Assembly (NCBI GenBank): GCA_016219455.1
Contig: JACRMZ010000103.1
Coordinates: 1-6,295, forward strand
DNA: 6,295 bases
DNA from: Candidatus Aenigmatarchaeota archaeon
Lineage (GTDB): Archaea > Aenigmatarchaeota > Aenigmatarchaeia > PWEA01 > JACRMZ01
Reading direction: 5' to 3'
Within the stretch, counting starts at the first letter, position 1. Every line of letters starts with the position of its first letter. Positions 1 through 4,812 of the stretch are shown here, in pieces. Made by a program: the position numbers and the translations under genes. The notes below the pieces were generated by a model. That model saw nothing but the letters and a program-made list of their open reading frames with translations. It did no database searches and was not told where the DNA came from.

Positions 1-1
1 C

Positions 2-205
2 TTCAGGATGGCCAAGGAACACGAGGGGAAATACGACCTCTCCGAGTGGGCTCGTGCGTTTGGGGGCGGTGGGCATGCTAATGCAGGCGGTGCGCAATAC
101 GGAAAAGAAATCGACGAAGGGAATTTCCTTGAAGTGACAGAGGACATTTCGAAAAAACTCCCTCTGACAGGCTTCAGGAAGCTGCATAAGGACAAAGGTC
201 AATAA
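2..205 (+). CDS. DHH-family phosphoesterase, C-terminal DHHA1 end (5' partial)
   Basis: The frame is open from base 2 to a TAA at 203-205, so only the last 67 residues of the protein are visible. Near its middle is the glycine-rich DHHA1 signature GGGGHANAGGAQ, preceded by SEWARAFG. This closely matches the GGGGH-x-x-A-x-G motif that ends DHH/DHHA1 nucleases and phosphodiesterases (NrnA-like oligoribonucleases, RecJ-like nucleases, archaeal GINS-associated nuclease). In that family the DHHA1 domain binds the nucleic acid or nucleotide substrate, while the metal-binding DHH domain lies upstream, outside this window. After the motif there is only a short lysine-rich tail. The exact subfamily (NrnA-like, RecJ/GAN-like or c-di-nucleotide phosphodiesterase) cannot be decided without the N-terminus. 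The ATG at base 8 is internal, not the start. The next gene begins 57 bases downstream on the same strand. Confidence 0.85.
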   Translation, partial: FRMAKEHEGKYDLSEWARAFGGGGHANAGGAQYGKEIDEGNFLEVTEDISKKLPLTGFRKLHKDKGQ

Positions 206-254
206 GAGTTGTCCCTTGCGAGGCAGCTTAAGAATATGTAGTTGGAGGCGGAAA

Positions 255-259
255 GTGAT
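255..259 (+). promoter_or_regulatory. Ribosome-binding site GTGAT before the gene at 263
   Basis: GTGAT is complementary to the AUCAC part of the archaeal 16S rRNA 3' end (full Shine-Dalgarno GGAGGTGATC). It lies three bases before ATG 263. The next gene has the same GTGAT-three bases-ATG arrangement, which favours ATG 263 over the in-frame TTG at 242. A GGAGG at 244-248 is also present but is 14 bases from the ATG. Confidence 0.5.
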
Positions 260-262
260 TGT

Positions 263-706
263 ATGGAGTTCACAAAGGACGATGAAGAAAAGCTGTGGAA
301 CAGGGAGACTGACATTGCCGACAAGGGGTCTTCCCTATACAGGCTCCTCCAAAAGATGAAGTATTACCATGACAATGATGGAAGCCAAAAAACCTCCGCG
401 TATGAGAAGGCAAAGTCCAGCGTCCCGGAGGAAATAAACGAGTTCTCAATAGGCCTTATCTCCCATGCTCTTTATTGCACCGACACGGAGGCCGCCGAAT
501 ACTTCTTCACGGAATCTGAAATCCACGAGCTTGACTCGGGCTTTTACGATGATGAAGGCTTCCTTGACGGGAAGAAAGCGTATTTCCTTGAGATTCAAGG
601 CTCAGAGGAATTCCGGGCATGGATGGTCTTTGCCGATGGCAAATTTGAAAATGCATATTTTTCCATACCAGAATACTCAAACGAGGAGCTGGAAAACATA
701 GAGTGA
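263..706 (+). CDS. Small acidic protein of unknown function, tandem paralog 1
   Basis: This gene encodes 147 residues when read from ATG 263; an in-frame TTG at 242 would add seven. I do not recognise the family. The protein is acidic, soluble-looking, and has no signal peptide or membrane segment. The N-terminal two thirds look helical and rich in Glu/Lys. The C-terminal part (about residues 89-137) carries ELD, YDD, GFL-x-GK-x-AY and a following stretch that looks like alternating strands (AWMVFADGKFENAYFS). The same ordered motifs occur in the next gene's product at residues 104-150, and weaker similarity covers the N-terminus (T-x-D-E-x-KL; Y-x-x-H; Y-x-KA; EI-x-x-F). The two are therefore diverged tandem duplicates. 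The stop is four bases before the next ATG, so the two are probably co-transcribed. The upstream DHH gene could belong to the same transcript, but the 57-base gap leaves room for a promoter. Function is unknown. Confidence 0.8.
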   Translation: MEFTKDDEEKLWNRETDIADKGSSLYRLLQKMKYYHDNDGSQKTSAYEKAKSSVPEEINEFSIGLISHALYCTDTEAAEYFFTESEIHELDSGFYDDEGFLDGKKAYFLEIQGSEEFRAWMVFADGKFENAYFSIPEYSNEELENIE

Positions 707-707
707 T
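703..707 (+). promoter_or_regulatory. Ribosome-binding site GTGAT before the gene at 711
   Basis: GTGAT overlaps the TGA stop of the preceding gene and is followed by TTC and then ATG 711. The placement repeats that of the upstream paralog and suggests that both the coding sequence and its initiation signal were duplicated, or that this spacing is the local norm. Termination and re-initiation coupling is likely. Confidence 0.55.
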
Positions 708-710
708 TTC

Positions 711-1175
711 ATGCCTGATGAAAAATTGAAGCTAACGGAAGATGAAAGAAAACTTGTCAAGCAGGGAGCGTATTGGAGCCACTGGTACCAGGAGGATGCA
801 GGCAGGCCAGAGATGCTCGTAGACAAATTGGTGAGTAGGATGTATGACATACACGGTAGCGACGCAGTCAGAATTGACAGATACCACAAGGCAGCGGCTG
901 GCGGGGACAATGAGATTGCAAAGGACTTTGCGCTGCGTTATTTCTTTGACTTCAAAAATCTGCCGGAAGAAGAGGGTATGGTAAGCGTTGCAGAAGAAGA
1001 CCTGAATGGCAACATGACAGAATTGGACAGGGAGGTCTACGACGATTCAACTGGGTTCCTTAAGGGCAAGAGAGCATATGCGTATTGCGCTGATGGCATC
1101 GTGGGCTGCCTTGATTTTTATGCTATTTTCAACGAGGATGGAATGTTGGTTTCATTCAGCGAGCATTCAGATTGA
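711..1175 (+). CDS. Small acidic protein of unknown function, tandem paralog 2
   Basis: This gene encodes 154 residues from ATG 711, with GTGAT three bases upstream, and ends at a TGA. It is a diverged copy of the preceding product. Shared features in the same order are T-E-D-E-x-KL (residues 9-15), M-Y-x-x-H (44-48), Y-H-KA (58-61), EI-x-x-F (68-73), then ELD (104-106), YDD (110-112), GFL-x-GK-x-AY (115-123) and a hydrophobic, strand-like C-terminus with an F-x-E-DG turn (140-144). The protein is acidic and has no signal peptide or membrane helix. It is longer than its partner mainly through an acidic insert at about residues 84-102 (PEEEGMVSVAEEDLNGNM). Two cysteines, at 126 and 133, are not present in the partner. 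I do not recognise the family. The ELD/YDD/GFL-GK motif is acidic and could bind a metal or a basic partner, but that is a guess. Confidence 0.8.
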   Translation: MPDEKLKLTEDERKLVKQGAYWSHWYQEDAGRPEMLVDKLVSRMYDIHGSDAVRIDRYHKAAAGGDNEIAKDFALRYFFDFKNLPEEEGMVSVAEEDLNGNMTELDREVYDDSTGFLKGKRAYAYCADGIVGCLDFYAIFNEDGMLVSFSEHSD

Positions 1176-1345
1176 TGCGGAAAATACATCCCAATACTAA
1201 ATACAGGTTGCAATGGCACAAAGCGCCCTTGTGTTCAGGGATGAAAAGCCGTTTGATGGAGTGTCGTCCCCTCAGGTCTCGACAAACCTTCTCATCCCCG
1301 GAAAATAATCTCTGATGGGGTGGTTTTACGGGGGTTGAAAAGGTT
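1176..1345. other. 170-base gap without a confident gene
   Basis: This is the only sizeable plus-strand gap in the first 1.8 kb, where the other intergenic spaces are short. It holds a 31-codon ORF (1213-1308) and two nested inverted repeats: GGGATGA (1238-1244) with TCATCCC (1292-1298), and GTTTG (1251-1255) with CAAAC (1283-1287). An ACTAAATAC stretch near 1196-1204 is A/T-rich and could act as a TATA box. No tRNA, no clear C/D-box pair and no T-rich terminator was found. Confidence 0.5.
1213..1308 (+). CDS. Possible 31-residue small ORF
   Basis: An ATG at 1213 opens 31 codons to a TAA at 1306-1308, giving a product that begins MAQSALVFRDEKPF and ends NLLIPGK. AGGTTG (1205-1210) lies just upstream as a weak ribosome-binding site. 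Codon choice (AGG for Arg, GGA for Gly) is not out of place here. The peptide has no recognised motif. It could be a real small protein, the remnant of a decayed gene, or chance, and the short length gives little statistical support. The nested inverted repeats fall inside it, so the stretch could be a structured RNA instead. Confidence 0.2.
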   Translation: MAQSALVFRDEKPFDGVSSPQVSTNLLIPGK

Positions 1346-1354
1346 TTGGAAGAA

Positions 1355-1792
1355 ATGGTCACGGAGGAAGGGAAAAGGATAGTAAAGGCACTTTTCTATG
1401 AGCTCAATGTCCCAGGGTCTGAGAAGTACGAGAGTGATGTCCGAGGGATAACGCTAGAAAAATGCATCAGGAAAAAATGCAAGAAAGGAGACGATGAATT
1501 TGCCGGAGGAATTTGGCATATCGAAAACGAGTATTCCTGGCAGCATGACGAGACGGCAACGGATTGTTTTGAGCGATCTGCAGAGGCGTACGAATCAAAA
1601 GGAATGTTCTCCAGGGCTGCCGATGCGATGGGACGTGCTGCCAACGATGAAAAACATCTCAGGGAGTTTTGCTCAATGGGGACTAGAAAAGCAGGCAAAA
1701 AGGAGAAAGAACTCTTCAGAAGAGAGCGCTCATACAGGGAGCTTTCAGACCTTTACAACGCGTACATGATACTGAAAAGGACTAAAGGATGA
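1355..1792 (+). CDS. Hypothetical helical protein with a TPR-like segment
   Basis: This gene encodes 145 residues from ATG 1355; an in-frame TTG at 1346 would add three and has a GGGGGT stretch (1330-1335) ten bases upstream, so the start is unsettled. The only recognisable element is a tetratricopeptide-like helix pair at about residues 67-97, with the A-x-AY-x-x-KG-x-F-x-x-AA pattern (SAEAYESKGMFSRAADA). The N-terminal 45 residues contain two cysteines and a basic cluster (KCIRKKCKK, 36-44). The C-terminal third is strongly charged (RKAGKKEKELFRRERS). There is no signal peptide or membrane helix. It is not evidently related to the tandem paralogs upstream and is separated from them by 170 bases, so it may be transcribed separately. 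A single TPR-like unit suggests protein binding, but function is unknown. Its 3' end overlaps the 3' end of purM by 11 bases, tail to tail. Confidence 0.75.
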   Translation: MVTEEGKRIVKALFYELNVPGSEKYESDVRGITLEKCIRKKCKKGDDEFAGGIWHIENEYSWQHDETATDCFERSAEAYESKGMFSRAADAMGRAANDEKHLREFCSMGTRKAGKKEKELFRRERSYRELSDLYNAYMILKRTKG

Positions 1793-2732
1793 ACCGTTTG
1801 CCGTTGTAGTCAACGCGGATTTTGTTGCCGTTGGAAACGCGACCAATAGTCTCGCCTACTGTGTCTGCGTCTTTTTCATCAACAACAACGGCGAATCCCC
1901 AGCCCATGTTGAATGTGCGGAACATCTCGTCCGTTGCGACGAACGTGTTTATCAGCCTGAATATCTGCTGCGGCTGGAATGAAAAGAATTCGAATCCCTT
2001 CCCCAATTTCAGGAATTTCAGGTACGCGTCTCCCGTTATGTGGACAGCCGCTTTTACTTGGACGCGCTTGCGTATTTTTGCCAGTTCCTTCACATAGATT
2101 CTTGTCGGTTCCAGTGCCTCCTCAATGAGAGGGCGGTCAAATCCCATCGGCTCGTCGTACGCATCGTACGCTCCTCTCCATTCCCTGAAAAGGGTTTTCC
2201 TCGCAAGCGATATTCCGTTAGAATGCAATCCAGAGGAAGGCAATCCAACAACAGCATCGCCCGCTTTAACACGGCCCCATATAATTTCCTTTTTTTGCAC
2301 ATCGCCAACGCAGTCGCAGTTTATCTGGTACGCCGATTTTAGGAGTTCTGGGACGTCTGCTATCTCTCCCCCAACAACGGGGCAACCGGCTTGCTTCGCT
2401 CCTGCTTCTACACCTTTGAGCAACTCCCTAATGAGCGTTGGCTCTGATTCCCTAACGTCTATTATATCAGTAAGCGCCACAGGCGTTGCGCCGGAGCGGA
2501 TGCAGTCATTTGCAACCATCGCGACTGCATCAATGCCAATCGTGCCGTGCTTTCCCGCAAGTTCTGAAAGAAGGACCTTTGTGCCGGCGCCGTCGCTCGT
2601 TTTGACTTGGTAGCCGGCTAGGGTTTTGTAAAGGAGATTGTAAGGAGTTTTTACTGCATTTTTGGGTATTTTTATCAACGACTTTGCTTTTCTGCGTTTG
2701 TCCCTGTCGACGCCGGCGGAAGCATAATTCAA
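1782..2732 (-). CDS. purM: Phosphoribosylformylglycinamidine cyclo-ligase (AIR synthase)
   Basis: PurM closes the imidazole ring: FGAM plus ATP gives 5-aminoimidazole ribotide, the fifth step of de novo purine synthesis, in the cytoplasm as a homodimer. The 316 residues carry the family motifs in order: YASAGVD at the N-terminus, TSDGAGTK (45-52, ATP/phosphate loop), IGIDAVAMVANDC (65-77), GATP (81-84), AGCPVVGGEIADVPE (115-129), GLPSSGLHSNGISL (163-176), EPTRIYVKEL, AVHITGDAYLKF and FNMGWG (273-278). It is somewhat shorter than the E. coli enzyme (345), and the HITGDA form is my recollection of the archaeal type. The start is TTG: the protein begins exactly where PurM families begin, GAAGGTG lies five bases upstream, and TTGA overlaps the purP stop by four bases. 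It is the second gene of a purP-purM operon. No catalytic motif appears damaged. Confidence 0.95.
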   Translation of the reverse strand: MNYASAGVDRDKRRKAKSLIKIPKNAVKTPYNLLYKTLAGYQVKTSDGAGTKVLLSELAGKHGTIGIDAVAMVANDCIRSGATPVALTDIIDVRESEPTLIRELLKGVEAGAKQAGCPVVGGEIADVPELLKSAYQINCDCVGDVQKKEIIWGRVKAGDAVVGLPSSGLHSNGISLARKTLFREWRGAYDAYDEPMGFDRPLIEEALEPTRIYVKELAKIRKRVQVKAAVHITGDAYLKFLKLGKGFEFFSFQPQQIFRLINTFVATDEMFRTFNMGWGFAVVVDEKDADTVGETIGRVSNGNKIRVDYNGKRFIL

Positions 2733-3730
2733 GACAACACCTTCTCAAGTTTCCCTTCGCGCTCTGCCTCTGCAAGTTCGACAGCTATCCTCCTTCCCGT
2801 GGACATCGGTTCCTCAAAAATGTAAGGAGAGTATGGAGAGCCCTGAGGATAGAGGTTTGTGCCTGCGACTATTCTGGCGGATATTTCAAAGCAAACGAAC
2901 CCGTTTTTTGTCAGCATCGTCTCAAGGCAGAACGGCCCGATTAGCCCGGGTTTGAACAGTTTTTTCGAGGCCTCAAGTACCCTTTCCCCCATATCAATGG
3001 CCTGCGGCAGCAGGCTTTCCCGGAGGACCACTGGAGCGTTTCCAGTTACAGTATAGTCGAAGAAGTCCTCGTTGATTTTTGGCAAACCACGATAAGCTTC
3101 ATCTATTATCTCTATCCGCTTGTCTGCCCCAAGGAACTCTAGCCTCCTTTGCATTGGCGAATGGAAGAAGTGAAGATAGTAGCGTGAGCCGACAAGGAAC
3201 TCCTGTATCGCCGCTGTTTTTGAGTCAACGTTCCTTTTCACGCACTCTTCGAGGAACTCTGTCCTTGATGAAACGGAAAAAAACCCTTTTCCGCCCTTCG
3301 CGCCGCCGAATTTTACAAATACTCTTCCGGCAATGTCCTCAAAGTCTATTGTCTTTGGGAAACGGACTTTGGACTTTTTCAGCCACTCTTCCTGTTTGCT
3401 GCGCGATGATTCCCACTTAAGGCTTTTCCGGTTACCGAATAACGGGACCTTTAGCTTGGAGAGGATGTTTTCTGAACCAATGTACTCTACAAACGAGCCG
3501 TGCGGGATCAGAACAGCATTCTTCTTTATCAGGCCGCGCTGGACAGAAGGATGAAGCAGCCGGTAATAGTCATCGACAATCACATATTCGTCAGGCGCTG
3601 CAAGCGGGAAAGAGCCGTAGGTTTTCTTGACGGATTTCTTTGCAACACCTATTGTGCCAAACCCTTCCTGCCTGGCGCCGTGGAATATCTGCAGCGCAGA
3701 ATGGGAACAAATGGTCGCAATGGAGACCAT
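2729..3730 (-). CDS. purP: Formate-dependent AICAR ligase PurP (FAICAR synthetase)
   Basis: PurP converts AICAR, formate and ATP to FAICAR, the archaeal replacement for the folate-dependent transformylase half of PurH. The 333-residue product has an intact ATP-grasp layout: N-terminal IATICSHSALQI with the SHS motif (9-11), a substrate-site IPHGSF (75-80), FGNR (98-101), the glycine-rich ATP loop KFGGAKGGKGFF (140-151), QEFLVG (176-181), HFFHSP (187-192), VTGNAP (228-233), RESLLP (237-242), IGPFCLE (264-270) and FEISARIVAGTN (281-292), where Glu270 and Glu282 sit at the expected metal-ligand positions. It is slightly shorter at the N-terminus than the Methanocaldococcus enzyme (about 360 residues by recollection), lacking a leader before the first strand. 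ATG 3730 is chosen because MVSIATICSHS aligns with the paralog at 5875 and because a TATA box lies 23-30 bases upstream with no Shine-Dalgarno, which indicates a leaderless transcript. It overlaps purM by four bases. Confidence 0.95.
   Translation of the reverse strand: MVSIATICSHSALQIFHGARQEGFGTIGVAKKSVKKTYGSFPLAAPDEYVIVDDYYRLLHPSVQRGLIKKNAVLIPHGSFVEYIGSENILSKLKVPLFGNRKSLKWESSRSKQEEWLKKSKVRFPKTIDFEDIAGRVFVKFGGAKGGKGFFSVSSRTEFLEECVKRNVDSKTAAIQEFLVGSRYYLHFFHSPMQRRLEFLGADKRIEIIDEAYRGLPKINEDFFDYTVTGNAPVVLRESLLPQAIDMGERVLEASKKLFKPGLIGPFCLETMLTKNGFVCFEISARIVAGTNLYPQGSPYSPYIFEEPMSTGRRIAVELAEAEREGKLEKVLS
2738..2744 (-). promoter_or_regulatory. Ribosome-binding site of purM (GAAGGTG)
   Basis: On the minus strand GAAGGTG, inside the last codons of purP, precedes the TTG start of purM by five bases. 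It matches the archaeal Shine-Dalgarno core AGGTG and is the main support for the non-ATG start. Confidence 0.6.
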
Positions 3731-3752
3731 GGTTTAGATTCGGTAAAACAGC

Positions 3753-3760
3753 TTAAATAT
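3753..3760 (-). promoter_or_regulatory. Box A (TATA) promoter of purP-purM
   Basis: On the minus strand ATATTTAA lies 23-30 bases before the A of the purP ATG. Archaeal transcription starts about 25 bases after the box, so the transcript should begin at or within a few bases of the ATG. There is no ribosome-binding site between them, which fits leaderless translation. Confidence 0.6.
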
Positions 3761-3786
3761 CCTGAGAACAAAACCCCGTTTCAAGA

Positions 3787-3795
3787 CTTCCGAAG
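3787..3795. promoter_or_regulatory. CTTC-C-GAAG inverted repeat upstream of purP
   Basis: CTTCCGAAG is an inverted repeat with a one-base centre, 27 bases upstream of the purP TATA box. TTCCGAAG recurs at 5920-5927 upstream of the second purP gene in the same orientation. It could be an operator or activator site, but its distance to the box differs between the genes (27 and 14 bases), so the case is weak. Confidence 0.25.
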
Positions 3796-3825
3796 AGAAG
3801 AGGCCAGGGATGTTGAAGTTAAGTT

Positions 3826-3861
3826 TTAGCCGTTTTCTTGCATTTCGGTTAATACGGCTAA
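3826..3861. repeat. TTAGCCG/CGGCTAA inverted repeat in the purP-SPFH divergent region
   Basis: TTAGCCG (3826-3832) is perfectly complementary to CGGCTAA (3855-3861), separated by 22 bases. It lies between the two divergent genes, about 15 bases upstream of the putative SPFH TATA box. It could be an operator for the SPFH gene. The long loop and lack of a T-run argue against a terminator. A seven-base match in this space can also arise by chance. Confidence 0.25.
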
Positions 3862-3875
3862 GCAGAGCCTCGGTG

Positions 3876-3884
3876 TAAAAATAA
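3876..3884 (+). promoter_or_regulatory. Possible TATA box of the SPFH gene
   Basis: TAAAAATAA lies 20-28 bases upstream of an ATA codon at 3904, which could be a leaderless start. A second A/T-rich box, TTTAATAA (3887-3894), lies just downstream and would place the transcript start near 3917, ahead of the GTG at 3934. The sequence alone does not decide between them. Confidence 0.35.
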
Positions 3885-3933
3885 CCTTTAATAAGGTCAG
3901 ACGATAAAAATAGCGTATGCCATAGTCGCCTTC

Positions 3934-4812
3934 GTGGTAATCGTTCTCCTCGCGGGTATAAAGGTAGTCAGGCCGACTGAACGAGGGCTTATTGAACGGT
4001 TCGGGAAGTATCGAAAGTTCGCCGAGCCCGGATTCAACTGGGTAATCCCGCTAGTCGACCGCATGGTCCGAGTCAACATAACAGAAGTTCTGGTGGAAGC
4101 GGAAGCGCATGAAAAAATCACTAATGACAACCTTAAAGCGCACGTAGACGCTCAAGTATATTTTAAGGTGAAGCCCGATGAGGCTAACGTGAAGAACGCC
4201 ATATATAACGTGAATAATTTTCAGTTCCAGATTGTGAATCTCGCTCGTACCACACTGAGAAACATAATCGGGACGATGACGCTTAAGAGCGCTAACAGCG
4301 AGCGGGGAAAAATAAACAAGGAACTCCAGGATACGCTCAGGTCGGAAACGGAAAACTGGGGCATCGAAGTCGTTCGCACTGAATTAAAGCAAATAGACCC
4401 CCCGAAGGACGTTCAGGAAACAATGAATAAAGTCGTTAAAGCGGAGAATGAAAAGGTCGCTGCAATCGATTACGCAACGGCCGCCGAGACTAAGGCTGAC
4501 GGCGAACGAAGAGCTAATATAAAGGAAGCCGAAGGGATACGACAAAAGACAATCCTCGAAGCCGAAGGTCATATGCAAGCCAAGGTGCTCGAGGCGCAGG
4601 GTGAGGCAGAAGCCATAAAGCTAGTCAACGACGCTGCTGACAAATACTTCAGGGGGAATGCCCAAGTGCTGCGAAAACTGGAAGCAGTCGAAAAGTCGCT
4701 CCAAAACAACGCCAAAGTTGTCATCCCCACTAACACTGAACTCGTGAATGTGATAGGCGAACTCGCCGGCCTGACTCCAATAAAAGTAGGTAAAAATGAA
4801 GAATCTAAGTAG
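3934..4812 (+). CDS. SPFH-domain (stomatin/paraslipin-like) membrane-anchored protein
   Basis: SPFH proteins form membrane-attached oligomeric rings that organise membrane domains and partner proteases. From GTG 3934 the product has 292 residues: a hydrophobic N-terminus (VIVLLAGIKVV), RPTERGLIERFGKY, then EPGFNWVIPLVDR and ITNDNLKAHVDAQVYFKV of the SPFH domain, WGIEVVRTELKQIDPP at the domain end, and a long alanine/glutamate-rich coiled coil with repeated AEG/AEA units (about 170-235), ending IPTNTELVNVIGELAGL. The order and wording resemble stomatin-like protein 2/paraslipins. GTG 3934 is the first orthodox start, but the frame is open to 3895 and the codons just before it encode AYAIVAF, so the real membrane segment probably begins upstream, perhaps at ATA 3904; no ATG, GTG or TTG exists there. 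No NfeD-type partner is adjacent. CGA arginine codons are more frequent (six) than in its neighbours. The gene overlaps the convergent purP paralog by eight bases. Confidence 0.9.
   Translation: MVIVLLAGIKVVRPTERGLIERFGKYRKFAEPGFNWVIPLVDRMVRVNITEVLVEAEAHEKITNDNLKAHVDAQVYFKVKPDEANVKNAIYNVNNFQFQIVNLARTTLRNIIGTMTLKSANSERGKINKELQDTLRSETENWGIEVVRTELKQIDPPKDVQETMNKVVKAENEKVAAIDYATAAETKADGERRANIKEAEGIRQKTILEAEGHMQAKVLEAQGEAEAIKLVNDAADKYFRGNAQVLRKLEAVEKSLQNNAKVVIPTNTELVNVIGELAGLTPIKVGKNEESK

Noticed and set aside
242..262. TTG 242 as the start of the first tandem paralog
   Set aside because: ATG 263 has GTGAT three bases upstream, the same arrangement as its paralog, and the extra seven residues do not align with the paralog.
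1238..1298. tRNA-like layout suggested by the seven-base GGGATGA/TCATCCC stem
   Set aside because: The span is only 61 bases. The five bases before the 3' strand do not pair to form a T arm, there is no TTCGA-type T loop, and no anticodon arm or CCA can be placed.
1156..1362. A 68-codon minus-strand open frame across the gap at 1176-1345
   Set aside because: It has no recognisable motif, runs into the ends of the genes on both sides, and its product looks like random translation. The shorter plus-strand ORF in the same gap is at least as plausible, and neither is strong.
2125..2613. A 162-codon plus-strand open frame inside purM
   Set aside because: It lies antisense to a clearly conserved PurM, has no family motif, and is best explained as a shadow of the coding strand.
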